Counted from the stretch's first letter, positions 37,394 through 47,859 are shown. The stretch is 64,000 nucleotides of DNA from Luteimonas viscosa (GCF_008244685.1 NZ_VTFT01000001.1:413248-477247), one strand, 5' to 3'. The notes: generated by a model not told the origin, from the letters alone. Made by a program: numbers and translations.

Positions 37394-38371
37394 TTACCTC
37401 GCAGCGCCAGCAGCAGCGCAGGCGCTGCAGATGCGCTCGACCTCGTACCCCTTCGCGCGCAGCTTTTCGACTACGCCGTCCTCGCCGAGGAGGTGTAATG
37501 CGCCGACGACGACCAGGGTGTCGTCGGTGCCCGAAGCCTGGAGCTTCGCCTCGAGCTTCGGGACCCAGGCGTCGTTGCGTTCGACGTTGATCCGGCGGTA
37601 GAGCTTCGGGAACTGCTTGCGCATGTCCGCGGCCATCCCGCTCCAGAGCGCATCCGCATCGCCCCGGCGCCAGGCAGCGTGGAGTTCGTCGATCTGGGCG
37701 CGGCCCTCCTCGGCGGTGGTCAGCGATTCCTGCAGGAACTGCAGTTGTTCTGCCCGGTCCATGCCGTCGAGGAAGGCGATCTGTTCGGCGCCCGTTTCCA
37801 GCCCGGCGGTGGGCTTGCCCGCCTGGCTGGCCTTCTGCGCGAGATTGGCGTCGAGCCCCAGCGCCGGATCGAGCCCGGCCTTGCCCATTTCCACGATCGC
37901 CACCATCAGCCCGGCGAACCACGGTTCGAACAGTTGCAGGGTCTGCGGCGTCATCTGCAGCTTCTGCAGTTCGGCCGCGTTCGCCTCCAGCCACGCCGCC
38001 AGCGCCTGCTTCGTCTCGCCCGGCAGTTCGCTGTCGAGCGCGGTGCCGTCCGTGCGCAGCGCGGCCTGGCCCATCTGCATGCCCAGCGCGGGCGAGCCCA
38101 GTTCCTCCGGCGGGATCTCGAACACCAGCTTCTCCGCGTCGGCGAAGGCGGCGTCGACGTCGCGCGACAACGGGTAGTCCTCCGGCTTGAGCAGGTGGAA
38201 CGAGCCGAGCAGGTAGAGCGAATTGTCGTCGTCCGAGACCTTCCACAGCAGCGGAACGGGCGCGCCGTCGCGCGCGGTGTCGGCGTGCAACGCCCCGGCG
38301 AACGCCAGCAGGGCGAAGGCGGCGAACGCGGAACGGAGCAGGTGGCGCGGCGTCTTCCAGCGAGATGTCAT
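37394..38371 (-). CDS. TraB/GumN family secreted protein
   Basis: Exported protein of 325 aa with a signal peptide (ALLAFAGALHAD). The family motifs are the N-terminal LYLLGSFHLLK and the C-terminal GALHLLGEDGVVEKLRAKGYEVE, which together form a putative metal-dependent active site of the TraB/GumN/Tiki fold. Tiki-type relatives are proteases; the bacterial function is not settled. A final CSACAAAG may be a disulfide. It is convergent with the ferredoxin gene. Confidence 0.87.
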   Translation of the reverse strand: MTSRWKTPRHLLRSAFAAFALLAFAGALHADTARDGAPVPLLWKVSDDDNSLYLLGSFHLLKPEDYPLSRDVDAAFADAEKLVFEIPPEELGSPALGMQMGQAALRTDGTALDSELPGETKQALAAWLEANAAELQKLQMTPQTLQLFEPWFAGLMVAIVEMGKAGLDPALGLDANLAQKASQAGKPTAGLETGAEQIAFLDGMDRAEQLQFLQESLTTAEEGRAQIDELHAAWRRGDADALWSGMAADMRKQFPKLYRRINVERNDAWVPKLEAKLQASGTDDTLVVVGALHLLGEDGVVEKLRAKGYEVERICSACAAAGAAR

Positions 38372-38444
38372 CGTGTGTCCTTGTCGGGGTGTGCCAGCGG
38401 GATGTCTTCGACGCAGCCTCCGGTACGGAGGTGACCCGGGGCGC

Positions 38445-39395
38445 TCAGGTCGACGGCCTGACGTACTTCTTCTCGCCAGCGGTGATCGCCAGGTCGAGGC
38501 GGTTCTCCGGCGGCGGCAGCGGACAGGTGGCGTAATCGGTGAACACGCACGGCGGGTTGTAGGCGCGGTTGAAGTCGACGAACACCGTGCCGTCGGCGGC
38601 CGGTGCATCGGTGTAGAGATAGCGCCCAGCGGCGTAGCTGTCGTGTCCGCTGGTGCGGTCGGCGAATACCAGGAACAGCCCGCCCTCCTCGCCTTCCAGC
38701 GCCTCGATCCGGTAGCTGTTTCCGCCATGCTCGAACTCCACGGCCCCCGGGTTGGGCTGCGGCGCCTGCTGGCTGGTGATGTCCATGATCGGAATGGTCT
38801 TGCCTGCCGGATGCGGAACGAAGCGCGCGGCGATGCGCCAGGAGGGATCCGCGGGCCAGTAGTCGAGCGGGCCGAGCCCGGTCAGCGTCGCCGCCTCGGC
38901 GTGGCTGACGCGCAGCGCCTTGCGACCGTTGCGATCGACCAGGCCCAGCTGGCCCTTGCCCTCGTCGAAGCCCACCAGGGTGGGTGTTCCCGAGATGTCC
39001 GGCAGCAGCTCGAACCGGCCTTTGGCCGGCGTACCGTCGACCGTCAGCACCGCATCGGGTTCGGGCGTCAGGAACACCTTGCCGCCCTGCTGCTGCAGCA
39101 GCCCCATGCGCTCCGGCCCCTTCGCCAGGCGGATGCCGCTGGTCGCGCCGCTGCCGACGTAGTGCGCAGGCAGCTCGATCCAGTGCAGGCCGATCAGGCT
39201 GGCCCAGCCGTGCGGCTGCAGCAGGCGCTCGCGACGCTGCACGCGCCACGCCTCGTTGTCCGCCACGAACGCCGGATCGGCCGGCGCCGTCTCGGCGGTG
39301 GCTTGCGCGACATCGCCGCCCGTTGATCCCCCGCCGCACGCAGCCAGCGCGGTCGCCAGCAATGCACACGTCATCCTCGATACGCCCTTCAACAT
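38445..39395 (-). CDS. DUF1684 lipoprotein
   Basis: Predicted lipoprotein of 316 aa. The lipobox is in ATALAACGGG, followed by a Gly/Thr/Ala spacer. The DUF1684 domain begins NEAWRVQRRERLLQPHGWASLIGLHWI and includes DFNRAYNPPCVFTDYATCPLPPPENRL near the C-terminus. The biochemical role is unknown. A second ATG seven codons in (MTCALLATAL) is possible. Its start is 2 bases after the mutL stop, so it is probably co-transcribed with mutL, a pairing without an obvious functional link. Confidence 0.85.
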   Translation of the reverse strand: MLKGVSRMTCALLATALAACGGGSTGGDVAQATAETAPADPAFVADNEAWRVQRRERLLQPHGWASLIGLHWIELPAHYVGSGATSGIRLAKGPERMGLLQQQGGKVFLTPEPDAVLTVDGTPAKGRFELLPDISGTPTLVGFDEGKGQLGLVDRNGRKALRVSHAEAATLTGLGPLDYWPADPSWRIAARFVPHPAGKTIPIMDITSQQAPQPNPGAVEFEHGGNSYRIEALEGEEGGLFLVFADRTSGHDSYAAGRYLYTDAPAADGTVFVDFNRAYNPPCVFTDYATCPLPPPENRLDLAITAGEKKYVRPST

Positions 39396-39397
39396 GC

Positions 39398-41221
39398 TCA
39401 ACGCCCCCTCAGGAACCAGCGATCGATCTCGGGCAGCGGGAAATGCGCCCAGGTCGGGCGCCCATGATTGCATTGTCCGGAGCGCTCCGTCGCCTCCATC
39501 TGCCGCAGAAGCGCATTCATTTCCGGAACCGTCAGCCGCCGGTTGGCACGCACCGCGCCGTGGCAGGCCATGGTCGACAGCAGCTCGTCGCGGGCGCCGC
39601 GGATGCGCAGGCTCTCGCCGTGTTCGCGCAGGTCGGCGAGCACGTCCCGCAGCAGGGCCTCGACATCGCCATGCGCGAGCAGGGCCGGCACGCTGCGCAG
39701 CAGCAGCGACTGCGGCCCGGCGCGCGACACCTCGAACCCGAGCTCGGCCAGGATCGCGGCCTCCTGCTCGGCCAGGTCGGCTTCGCGCTCGGATACGGCG
39801 ACGGACTGCGGCACCAGCAACGGCTGCGCGCGCAGGCCCTCGCTGTCGTGCGCGGACTTCAGGCGCTCGTAGCCGATGCGCTCGTGCGCGGCGTGCATGT
39901 CGACCACGATCAGGCCGTCGGCCGCCTCGGACAGGATGTAGATGCCGTGCAGCTGCGCGACCGCGTAACCCAGCGGCGGTACTCCGGCCGACTCGTCCGC
40001 GCGCGGCAGCACCGGCCGCTCCTCGTTGGCCGCGTACAACGCCGAGTAGGCCGCGCGCGCTTCGTCGACCTGCAGCCGCATCGGCACCTGCGAGGCCGAT
40101 TGCGGCATCGTCTGCGTCGTGGCCAGCAGCGCACCCGGGAACGACCGTCCCGGCACGCCCGTCGACGCGCCAGAAATCGTGGCGGTCTCCGCCGTCGGGA
40201 GGGCCGTGGTGCCCGCGCGCGTTTCCGCCAGCGCGGCATGCAGGGTGCGGTAGACGAAATCGTGCACCAGCCGCGAATCGCGGAACCGGACCTCGTGCTT
40301 GGCCGGATGCACGTTGACGTCGACGCGGGTCGGGTCGAGCGCCAGGAACAGCACGTATGCCGGCTGCCGGCCGTGGTACATCACGTCGGCGAACGCCTGT
40401 TTCGCCGCGTGCGCGATGTTGCGGTCGCGCACCGGGCGCCCGTTGACGTAGACGTACTGCTGGTCGGCGCTGGCGCGCGAGTACGCCGGCTGCGCGATCC
40501 AGCCGTGCAGGCGCAGCCCGGCGCCCTCGTGTTCGATGCGCAGCGCCTGTTTCGCGAAATCCTCTCCCAGCGTCTCGCCCAGCCGCTCGCCGGTGAACAG
40601 CCCGCCGCCCGCTTCGGCGAATGCGCGGTAGCGACGCGACGGCTTGCCGTTGTGCGACACGCGCAGTTCCACGTCCGGGCGCGCCAGTGCGAGCGAACGC
40701 AGCCATTCCTCGATGTGCCCGAGTTCGGTGCGCTCGGCGCGCAGGAACTTGCGCCGCGCCGGCACGTTGTAGAACAGGTCGCGGACCTCGACGGTGGTGC
40801 CGGGTGGCTGCTGCTTCGGGACCACCTCGCCGACGCGCCCGCCTTCCACCGCCAGCGCCGCGCCATGCGCCTGGTCGCCGCGCCGGGTCGCGATCAGGAA
40901 CCGGCTCACCGACGCGATCGACGGCAGCGCTTCGCCACGGAAACCGAGCGTGGCCACCGCCTCCAGGTCGTCGAGGCTGGCGATCTTGCTGGTGGCATGG
41001 CGCGAGACCGCCAGCGGCAGTTCTTCGGCAGGCATGCCGCCACCGTCGTCGCGCACCCGGATCAGGCGCACGCCGCCCTCTTCCAGGTCGATGTCGATGC
41101 GGCCGGCGCCGGCGTCGAGCGCGTTCTCGACCAGTTCCTTGACCACGGACGCCGGGCGCTCGACCACTTCGCCTGCGGCGATCTGGTTGACCAGGGTGTC
41201 GGGGAGTTGTCGGATCGCCAC
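39398..41221 (-). CDS. mutL: DNA mismatch repair protein MutL, endonuclease type (GTG start)
   Basis: GHKL ATPase that links MutS mismatch recognition to strand incision. The protein is 607 aa. N-terminal motifs are [19 protein letters not shown] and SRHATSKI with [13 protein letters not shown]. The C-terminal domain carries a variant of the endonuclease metal motif, [12 protein letters not shown] at residues 441-452 (D-x-H-A-x2-E-x4-E), with ACHGAVRA and CNHGRP (584-589). This suggests MutL nicks DNA itself and MutH is not needed. GTG is the only start near the conserved [18 protein letters not shown]. It is 40 bases after amiC. Confidence 0.95.
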   Translation of the reverse strand: MAIRQLPDTLVNQIAAGEVVERPASVVKELVENALDAGAGRIDIDLEEGGVRLIRVRDDGGGMPAEELPLAVSRHATSKIASLDDLEAVATLGFRGEALPSIASVSRFLIATRRGDQAHGAALAVEGGRVGEVVPKQQPPGTTVEVRDLFYNVPARRKFLRAERTELGHIEEWLRSLALARPDVELRVSHNGKPSRRYRAFAEAGGGLFTGERLGETLGEDFAKQALRIEHEGAGLRLHGWIAQPAYSRASADQQYVYVNGRPVRDRNIAHAAKQAFADVMYHGRQPAYVLFLALDPTRVDVNVHPAKHEVRFRDSRLVHDFVYRTLHAALAETRAGTTALPTAETATISGASTGVPGRSFPGALLATTQTMPQSASQVPMRLQVDEARAAYSALYAANEERPVLPRADESAGVPPLGYAVAQLHGIYILSEAADGLIVVDMHAAHERIGYERLKSAHDSEGLRAQPLLVPQSVAVSEREADLAEQEAAILAELGFEVSRAGPQSLLLRSVPALLAHGDVEALLRDVLADLREHGESLRIRGARDELLSTMACHGAVRANRRLTVPEMNALLRQMEATERSGQCNHGRPTWAHFPLPEIDRWFLRGR

Positions 41222-41261
41222 CCGCGCATGATACCGGCGCGGTGGGCGGGGTGCCTTCCGG

Positions 41262-42821
41262 CTACGGGCTGCCGCCGGTGCTGGCGACGCGGTCTGCGGC
41301 GGCGCGTGCCGCGTACAGCGTGCCCGGAGGCGGCTGGCTGGAGAAGTAGGTGTGCACGCCATCGAGGATCGCGCGCGCCACCGTGCCCTGGAACTTCGGA
41401 TCGATCAGCCGCTTCTCCTCGTCGGGATTCGAGAGGAACGCGGTCTCGACCAGCATCGCCGGCATGTCCGAGGTGCGCAGCACCGCGAAGTTGGCGCGCT
41501 CGATATGCGGCTTGTGGTTGTTGCCGATGCGCTTGAGGCCGGCGAGGATGTGGTTGCCCGCGTCCTCCGAGGCCTTCAGCTGCCCGCTCTGGGTCAGGTC
41601 GAGCAGCACGTTGGTGAGCACCGCGTCGCCGGAGGAGGCGACGCGTACGCCGCCGATCAGGTCGGCCGCGTTCTCCTTCTCGGCCAGCCAGCGCGCGCGC
41701 TGCGAGGACGCGCCGCGCAGCGACAGCACGTACACGGAAGAACCCTTGGCATTGCGGTTCTCGGCGGCGTCGGCGTGGATCGAGATGAACATGTCGGCCT
41801 TCGCCTGGCGGGCGATCCGGGCGCGATTCGGCAGGGGAATGAACACGTCGCGGTCGCGCACCAAGTGCGCGCGCAGGCCGGGGGTGGCGTTGATCTGGCG
41901 CGCGAGCTCGCGCGCGATCGCGAGCGTGATGTCCTTCTCGCGCTTGCCGGAAGGACCGATGGCACCGGGATCCTGGCCACCGTGGCCGGCATCGATCGCG
42001 ATCACCAGGGGCCGTGTCCCCGCGGTGATGGCGCGCGCCGGGGGCGGCGGGGCCGCCAGCGGAGGCGCGGAAGCGGGCGTGACGGCGGCCGCCATGGTGG
42101 CTGCCGGGGCCGTCGGCGCGGGAGAGGTCGGCACCGTACGCGGCAACGACTGGGCGTTCGTCGACTGCGGTTGCGGCGGCGATGCCGGGTTCGAGTTCGA
42201 GGCAACGGGGGCCTGCGCGGCCCGGCCTGCGGCGCGCAGTTCGGCCACCAGGCGCGAGGTCGCGGCAGCCGACGCCAGCGCCGGATCGCGGGCTGGCGGC
42301 CCGGCCGTGGCCGTGGCCGTGGCGGGGGTCGTCGCTGCCGGAGCGGGGGCAGGCGCGGAACGCGCCGTGGAGGTCGCGGCGATCTGCGCGATCGGATCGC
42401 CATGCTCCTCGCCCGGCCACTCGATGACCAGTCGCGTGCCCTGCGGGCCCGTCTCGTACCGGGGCTCGAGTGCGACGACCGGGGCGGCGAGATCGAAGAC
42501 GATGCGGGTAGTGCCCGGCTCCGGCTGTCCGCTGCGGACCGCCTTGACCACGCCCGCCGGCGGCGGCAGGGCGAGCTTGCCCGCCGGCTGGCTTCCAGGC
42601 AGGTCCACGACCAGCCGATGCGGATTCTGCAGGGTGATCAGCCTGAAGCCCGCTTCGCGATCCACCTGCAGTTCGGCGCGCGTGCCGGTGGGCCCGCTGC
42701 CGAGCTGGACCGCCCTGATTTCAGACGCGTACGCGAGATTCCAGACCAGCGCTGCGAGCAGCGCCAGGCCAAGCAGAATCTGTTGGACGTCTTGCCCCCT
42801 CGTGCGCATGTCGATAGTCAA
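41262..42821 (-). CDS. amiC: N-acetylmuramoyl-L-alanine amidase with AMIN domain
   Basis: Periplasmic zinc amidase that splits septal peptidoglycan during cell separation. The protein is 519 aa. In order it has a signal or anchor sequence ([18 protein letters not shown]), an AMIN domain (about 35-135) for septal targeting, a long Pro/Ala/Thr linker (about 145-275), and an Amidase_3 domain. Zinc ligands lie in DAGHGGQD, a following Glu (REKD) and SIHADA; the catalytic Glu is in LVETAFLSN. The amiC-mutL and tsaE-amiC order is common in gammaproteobacteria. A second ATG at codon 5 is an alternative start. Confidence 0.94.
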   Translation of the reverse strand: MTIDMRTRGQDVQQILLGLALLAALVWNLAYASEIRAVQLGSGPTGTRAELQVDREAGFRLITLQNPHRLVVDLPGSQPAGKLALPPPAGVVKAVRSGQPEPGTTRIVFDLAAPVVALEPRYETGPQGTRLVIEWPGEEHGDPIAQIAATSTARSAPAPAPAATTPATATATAGPPARDPALASAAATSRLVAELRAAGRAAQAPVASNSNPASPPQPQSTNAQSLPRTVPTSPAPTAPAATMAAAVTPASAPPLAAPPPPARAITAGTRPLVIAIDAGHGGQDPGAIGPSGKREKDITLAIARELARQINATPGLRAHLVRDRDVFIPLPNRARIARQAKADMFISIHADAAENRNAKGSSVYVLSLRGASSQRARWLAEKENAADLIGGVRVASSGDAVLTNVLLDLTQSGQLKASEDAGNHILAGLKRIGNNHKPHIERANFAVLRTSDMPAMLVETAFLSNPDEEKRLIDPKFQGTVARAILDGVHTYFSSQPPPGTLYAARAAADRVASTGGSP

Positions 42822-42883
42822 TCACTGATGACCTCCATTTGCAACGCACTTTTCCTTTCAAATCGGTCACCTGCCCGTCTTTC

Positions 42884-43372
42884 CTATGGGTTCGGTTCAG
42901 ATATCCGATGCAACTCGCCCACTTCTTCCACCCGGCGCAGCCACGCTTCCCCGGACCCGCTCCCGGCGGCCAGAACCGCCGACCGGCCCTCTCCGTCCAG
43001 GGCGAGGCGCACATGCAGGTCAGCCGGCGGCAGGGCGGCCGCGCCACGATCCGGCCATTCCACCAGCCAGAGCGCGCCCCGGGCATCGTCCAGGCCGAGG
43101 AATTCCAGTTCGCCGGCATCACCGATGCGGTACAGGTCCAGGTGCAGGGCCTCGCCGCCGGTCGCCAGCGGATAGCGCTCGACCAGGGTGTAGGTCGGGC
43201 TGCGCACGGTCCCGGTCACGCCGAGTTCGCGCAGCCAGGCGCGTGCCAGCGTTGACTTGCCCGCGCCCAGATCGCCATGCAGGTAGACCACGGACTGCCC
43301 CGGCGCGGTCCGCGCGAGGCGGGCGCCCAAGGCGCGGGTCGCGGTCTCGTCCTCGAGGAAGAAGGACGTCAC
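42884..43372 (-). CDS. tsaE: tRNA t6A synthesis ATPase TsaE
   Basis: ATPase partner of TsaB/TsaD in making N6-threonylcarbamoyladenosine at tRNA position 37. The protein is 162 aa. Walker A is GDLGAGKST, and the following RSPTYTLVERYP, LHLDLYRI and LVEWPDRG are family signatures. The GTG start at 43372 overlaps the nnr stop (GTGA); the frame is open upstream but antisense-like. The nnr-tsaE-amiC-mutL order matches E. coli. Confidence 0.95.
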   Translation of the reverse strand: MTSFFLEDETATRALGARLARTAPGQSVVYLHGDLGAGKSTLARAWLRELGVTGTVRSPTYTLVERYPLATGGEALHLDLYRIGDAGELEFLGLDDARGALWLVEWPDRGAAALPPADLHVRLALDGEGRSAVLAAGSGSGEAWLRRVEEVGELHRISEPNP

Positions 43373-44871
43373 GCCGACGGCCCGCCGTTCGCCCAGGTAC
43401 GCATTGGGTCCAGCAGGTCGCACGGCAGCAGTCCTCGCTCGCCGGCCTGCGCGGCGGTATCGCCCGCGACCGCATGCAGCAGCGCGCCGCAGCAGGCGGA
43501 TTCGAACGCCGGGAAGTCCTGCGCGCGCAGCGCGGCGATGCAACCGGTGAGCAGGTCGCCCATCCCGCCCACGGCCATGCCTGGGTTGCCGGCCGCGATC
43601 ACGCGCGGCACCTGTTCGGGCGCCGCGACCAGCGTGCCCGCGCCCTTGAGCACGACCACGCAGCCGAACATCTCCGCCAGCAGCCGGGCCGCCGCGAAGC
43701 GGTTCGCCTGCACTTCGGCGGCGGTGAAACCGAGCAGGCGCGCCGCCTCCCCCGGGTGCGGGGTGAGGATGGTGCCGGCGGGCAGCACCCGGGTGCGCTG
43801 CGCCAGCAGGTTGAGCGCGTCGGCATCGAGCACCAGCGGTGTCGACGCCGCCAGCGCCTGTTCGTAGAGCGCGGCGCCCCACTCGCCCTGCCCGAGCCCG
43901 GGCCCGAGCGCGATCACGTCCGCCTGCGCCAGCAGCGGTTCCAGCGACCCGCCCGCGTCGACGCCGTGGGCCATGGCCTCCGGGCGACGCGCCAGCAGCG
44001 CCGGCACGTGAACCGGCCGCGTCGCCACGCTCACCAGCCCCGCACCGCAGCGCAAGGCCGCCTCGGCCGCGAGGATCGCGGCGCCACCCTTGCCGGTGTC
44101 GCCACCGATGCACAGCACGTGTCCGCTGTCGCCCTTGTGGGCATCGCGCACGCGCGGCGCGATCCAGCCGCGCAGGTCGTCCGGGTCCAGCCGGTACGCC
44201 GCCACCGGCGCTCCGGCCAACGCCTCGTCGGCCTCGAGCGTGCTCAGTGCCAGCGACCCGGCGGAGCGTGCGGCAGCGCCGGTGTAGAGCCCGGCGTGCG
44301 GCGCGAGCAGTTGCAGCGTGTGCGTCGCATGGACCACCCGTCCGGGCGCGCTGCCCCGGTCCGCATCCAGCCCGCTCGGCACGTCCAGCGAGAACACCGG
44401 CAGCCCGGAGGCGTTGATCGCATCGATGACCCGCGCCGCATCCGCGTCCGGCTCGCGCGACAGGCCGATGCCGAACAGCGCGTCGACCACCAGCTGCGCG
44501 CGGCCGAAGCCGTCGCTGAACGCCTTGATCCGCCCGCCGGCCTCGCGATAGGCCTCGCAGGCGCGCTGCGCGAGTTCGCTGCGCGGGGCGTGCGCCTCGA
44601 TGCGCAGCACCCGCGCATCGCGCCCGGACTGGTGCGCGAGCCGGCACAGTTCATAGCCGTCGCCGCCGTTGTTGCCCGGCCCGCAGACCACGACGATGCG
44701 CTGCACGTCCGGCCAGTGCGCCAGCAGTTCGCGCCAGGCCGCCTGCCCGGCGCGCGCCATCAGCGCGAACCCGTCGCCGAGCCGCGCGGCCATCTCCGCC
44801 TCGAGCGCGCGCAGCGCGGCGCCGTCGTACAGCGGCGTGCCGCGATCGTGGGAGCGGGAAACGGCGTCCAT
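43369..44871 (-). CDS. nnr: Bifunctional NAD(P)HX epimerase / ADP-dependent dehydratase
   Basis: Repairs hydrated NAD(P)H. The protein is 500 aa with two domains. The N-terminal YjeF_N epimerase (about 1-210) has VCGPGNNGGDGYE and LDVPSGLDADRG. The C-terminal ADP/ATP-dependent dehydratase (about 225-490) has GDSGHVLCIGGDTGKGGAAI, LTPHPGEAARLLG and the nucleotide-site GNPGMAVGGMGDLLTG. It is divergent from queG with only 23 bases between the two start codons. Confidence 0.95.
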   Translation of the reverse strand: MDAVSRSHDRGTPLYDGAALRALEAEMAARLGDGFALMARAGQAAWRELLAHWPDVQRIVVVCGPGNNGGDGYELCRLAHQSGRDARVLRIEAHAPRSELAQRACEAYREAGGRIKAFSDGFGRAQLVVDALFGIGLSREPDADAARVIDAINASGLPVFSLDVPSGLDADRGSAPGRVVHATHTLQLLAPHAGLYTGAAARSAGSLALSTLEADEALAGAPVAAYRLDPDDLRGWIAPRVRDAHKGDSGHVLCIGGDTGKGGAAILAAEAALRCGAGLVSVATRPVHVPALLARRPEAMAHGVDAGGSLEPLLAQADVIALGPGLGQGEWGAALYEQALAASTPLVLDADALNLLAQRTRVLPAGTILTPHPGEAARLLGFTAAEVQANRFAAARLLAEMFGCVVVLKGAGTLVAAPEQVPRVIAAGNPGMAVGGMGDLLTGCIAALRAQDFPAFESACCGALLHAVAGDTAAQAGERGLLPCDLLDPMRTWANGGPSA

Positions 44872-44878
44872 CGCCCGG

Positions 44879-44888
44879 ATTCTATACT
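44879..44888. promoter_or_regulatory. Overlapping divergent -10 boxes between nnr and queG
   Basis: The 23-base gap holds TATACT on plus (44883-44888) and TAGAAT on minus (44884-44879). Each box ends 6-7 bases before its own start codon, so transcripts in both directions would begin at or next to the AUG, that is, be leaderless. The -35 regions would lie inside the opposite gene. Confidence 0.5.
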
Positions 44889-44894
44889 TCGGGG

Positions 44895-46019
44895 ATGTCC
44901 ACGCCCGCCGCCCGCACGCCCCTGCCCGACCCGGCCGCGCTCGCCCTGCGCATCAAGGCGCTGGCGCGCGAGGCGGGCTTCCAGCGCTGCGGCATCGCCG
45001 GGGTCGAACTCGGCGAGGACGAAGCCTTCCTGCGCGACTGGCTGGCCCGCGGCCTGTACGGGACGATGGACTGGATGGCGCGCCACGGCGACAAGCGCTC
45101 GCGCCCGCGCGAACTGGTGCCCGGGACGGTGCGGGTGCTTTCGGTCGGCCTCGACCATGGCCAGGACCCGGAGCAGGCCTGGCGCACGCTCGAGGACGAC
45201 AGCCGCGCCTACGTCGCGCGCTATGCGCTGGGGCGCGACTACCACAAGCTCATGCGCAACCGCCTGCAGGGTCTCGCCGACCGCATCGCCGGCGAGATCG
45301 GGCCGTTCGGCCACCGCGTGTTCGTCGATTCGGCGCCGGTGCTCGAACGTGCGCTGGCGCGCAACGCGGGCCTGGGCTGGATCGGCAAGCACACCTGCCT
45401 GATCGACCGCGATGGCGGCTCGTGGTTCTTCCTCGGCGAGATCTACGTCGACCTGCCGCTGCCGGTCGACCCGCCCGCCACTGCGCATTGCGGCAGTTGC
45501 GTGCGCTGCATCGAGATCTGCCCGACCCGGGCGATCGTCGCGCCGCACCGGCTCGATGCGCGGCGCTGCATCTCCTATCTCACCATCGAACACGAGGGCG
45601 CGATCGACGAAGCGCTGCGGCCGCTGATCGGCAACCGCATCTTCGGCTGCGACGACTGCCAGCTGGTGTGCCCCTGGAACAAGTTCGCGCGGCGCACCGA
45701 CGAACCGGATTTCCGCGCCAGGAACAACCTCGACCAGGCGACGCTGGCCGAGCTGTTCGCCTGGAGCGAGGACGAGTTCCTGCAGCGCACCGAGGGCTCG
45801 GCGATCCGCCGCAGCGGCCACGCGCGCTGGCTGCGCAACATCGCGGTGGCGCTGGGCAATGCGGCGACTTCGCCCGAAGTGGTCGCAGCCCTGCGATCGC
45901 GGCGGGAAGCGGAAGATCCCGTGGTGCGGGAACACGTGGCGTGGGCGCTGCGGCGGCACGGCGAATCCGGCGGACCGGCGTCCGCCGTTCCCGCCGGCGG
46001 GGAACGGGAAGCCGTCTAG
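44895..46019 (+). CDS. queG: Epoxyqueuosine reductase
   Basis: Last step of queuosine synthesis, reducing epoxyqueuosine in tRNA with a cobalamin cofactor and two 4Fe-4S clusters. The protein is 374 aa. The cobalamin-binding core begins AREAGFQRCGIAGVEL; the catalytic aspartate is in FVDSAPVLERA. The cluster motifs are HCGSCVRCIEICPTRAI and CDDCQLVCPWNKF, and a HEAT-like repeat (ALRSRREAEDPVVREHVAWAL) ends the protein. Divergent from nnr. Confidence 0.95.
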   Translation: MSTPAARTPLPDPAALALRIKALAREAGFQRCGIAGVELGEDEAFLRDWLARGLYGTMDWMARHGDKRSRPRELVPGTVRVLSVGLDHGQDPEQAWRTLEDDSRAYVARYALGRDYHKLMRNRLQGLADRIAGEIGPFGHRVFVDSAPVLERALARNAGLGWIGKHTCLIDRDGGSWFFLGEIYVDLPLPVDPPATAHCGSCVRCIEICPTRAIVAPHRLDARRCISYLTIEHEGAIDEALRPLIGNRIFGCDDCQLVCPWNKFARRTDEPDFRARNNLDQATLAELFAWSEDEFLQRTEGSAIRRSGHARWLRNIAVALGNAATSPEVVAALRSRREAEDPVVREHVAWALRRHGESGGPASAVPAGGEREAV

Positions 46020-46047
46020 CCCCTAGCCGCGCCCGCGGCGGCGATCT

Positions 46048-46075
46048 GCAGATTCCTCGCTGCGCTCGGAATGAC
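46048..46075. repeat. Single copy of the CTCGCTGCGCTCGGAATGACA repeat
   Basis: ATTCCTCGCTGCGCTCGGAATGACA, in the 183-base convergent gap between queG and pgi, matches the repeat family of 19022-19105 in its core. The sequence after it (46080-46200) has more CTCGCTGC-like fragments and no gene. Confidence 0.7.
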
Positions 46076-46202
46076 AGCGTACGGGCGGCTCGACGCCGCC
46101 TGCCTGTTCGCATGCTCTCGCTGCTTCGGCATGCTCTAGCTGCTGCTGATCGTGGTCTCGCTGAGTTCTCGTTCGCGACCCGCAATCCGGCGAGTGCGGG
46201 CC

Positions 46203-47720
46203 TCAGCCGCGCGTGGCGATCTCGTCCAGCAACGCCTGCGTCACCGGATCGTCCGCACGCGCCTTGCCCTCCAGCGCCGGCAGCAGCGTGTTCGCCACCT
46301 GCTTGCCCAGTTCGACGCCGAACTGGTCGAAGGCATTGATGCCCCATGCCACCGACTGCAGGTAGACGCTGTGCTCATACAGCGCGATCAGCGCGCCGAG
46401 CGCATGCGGGGTCAGCGCATCGAGCAGGATGAGCGTGCTCGGGCGGTTGCCGGCGTAGGCGCGATGCGGGTCGTCGCTGGCCTGGCCGTTCGCCAGCGCC
46501 TGCGTCTGCGCCAGCAGGTTGGCCAGCAGCGCACGATGGTTCTGCGCGTAACCGTCGTCGCTGCGGACCACGCCGATGAAATCGGCGGGAACCACCTGGG
46601 TGCCCTGGTGCAGCGCCTGGAAGAAGCTGTGCTGGGTATCCGTGCCCGGGCCGCCCCACCATACCGGAACGGTGTCTTCGTGCAGCGGCGCCCCGTCCAG
46701 CCGGGCCGACTTGCCGAGGCTTTCCATCACCAGCTGCTGCAGGTAGTTCGGCAGCAGCTTCAGGCGCTCGTCGTAGGGCAGCACCGCCTGGGTCGCCAGG
46801 CCGAGCGCATTGCGGTTCCACAGCGCGGTCAGGGCGTGCAGGAACACGAGGTTCTCGCGCGGCGCGGCGCCGGCCGCGTGCGCATCGAGTTCCGCCGCAC
46901 CGGCGAGCAGTTCCTCGAAGCGGTCCATGCCGATCGCCAGCGCGATCGGGAACCCGACGGCCGACCACAGGGAATAGCGCCCGCCCACCCAGTCCCACAT
47001 CGGCAGGATCCGCTCCGGCGCGATGCCGAACGCGGCGGCACGCTCGACGTTGGCGCTGACCGCGTACACGCGCCCGCCGTCGAGCGCCGCCGCATCGCCG
47101 AGCCAGTCGCGGACGATGCCGCCGTTGAGCAGGGTCTCCTGGGTGCCGAAGGTCTTGGAGATCAGGATCGCCGCGGTCTTCGCCGGATCCAGTCCCGCCA
47201 GCGTGCGCCGCGCGGCATTGCCGTCGACGTTCGACAGGAAATGCACGCGGAAGCGCGCGCCCGGCAGCGCGAGCGCGTCGGCCACCAGCCGCGGGCCGAG
47301 GTCGGAACCGCCGATGCCGACGCTGACGATGTCGGTGACGTCGCTGGCGGCCAGGTGCCCGATCATCTCCGCCATGCGGGTGCGTGCCGCGGCCGCCTGC
47401 GCGACGCATTCGCGCGCGAATGGCGCATCCGACGTGGCGCCGCGCAGGGCCGTGTGCAGGGCGGCACGGCCCTCGGTGGCGTTGACCGTCTCGCCATCGA
47501 GCAGGCGGCGCATCGCGGACGCGAAGCCGGCGTCCTCGGCGAGCACGAACAGCGCGTCGAGCGCCGACGCATCGAATCCCTGGCGCGCGAAATTGGCGTA
47601 CAGCGGCCCGACGCGCAGCGCGAGACGGCTCGCGCGCCCCGGATCGTCCTGCAGCAGCCGCGACACCGGGCTACCCGCGAGACGCGTGGCGTGGGAACGA
47701 AGGGCCGCGAATTCCGACAT
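46203..47720 (-). CDS. pgi: Glucose-6-phosphate isomerase
   Basis: Interconverts glucose-6-phosphate and fructose-6-phosphate. The protein is 505 aa, slightly shorter than the 549 aa of E. coli Pgi. Signatures are [30 protein letters not shown], the catalytic Glu region [13 protein letters not shown], and [23 protein letters not shown] near the C-terminus. It is the last gene of the pcnB-folK-panB-panC-pgi series but lies 178 bases after panC with its own probable promoter. Confidence 0.97.
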   Translation of the reverse strand: MSEFAALRSHATRLAGSPVSRLLQDDPGRASRLALRVGPLYANFARQGFDASALDALFVLAEDAGFASAMRRLLDGETVNATEGRAALHTALRGATSDAPFARECVAQAAAARTRMAEMIGHLAASDVTDIVSVGIGGSDLGPRLVADALALPGARFRVHFLSNVDGNAARRTLAGLDPAKTAAILISKTFGTQETLLNGGIVRDWLGDAAALDGGRVYAVSANVERAAAFGIAPERILPMWDWVGGRYSLWSAVGFPIALAIGMDRFEELLAGAAELDAHAAGAAPRENLVFLHALTALWNRNALGLATQAVLPYDERLKLLPNYLQQLVMESLGKSARLDGAPLHEDTVPVWWGGPGTDTQHSFFQALHQGTQVVPADFIGVVRSDDGYAQNHRALLANLLAQTQALANGQASDDPHRAYAGNRPSTLILLDALTPHALGALIALYEHSVYLQSVAWGINAFDQFGVELGKQVANTLLPALEGKARADDPVTQALLDEIATRG

Positions 47721-47853
47721 GGTCGACTGCCTGTTTCAGTGGTAGGGGAGGACAGAGCCTGGACCGCAGCGCGCTGCCCGCGGCGCCGTGGCCGATACGG
47801 ACCGTACCCTCCGGCCTGCATTCCGCAGGCAAGGTCCGCGACCCGAGATGCGA

Positions 47854-47859
47854 AGTATA
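47854..47859 (-). promoter_or_regulatory. Candidate pgi -10 box (TATACT)
   Basis: TATACT on the minus strand in the 178-base panC-pgi gap, giving a leader of about 125 nt with a small CCTGC/GCAGG stem. No -35 match. Confidence 0.4.
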
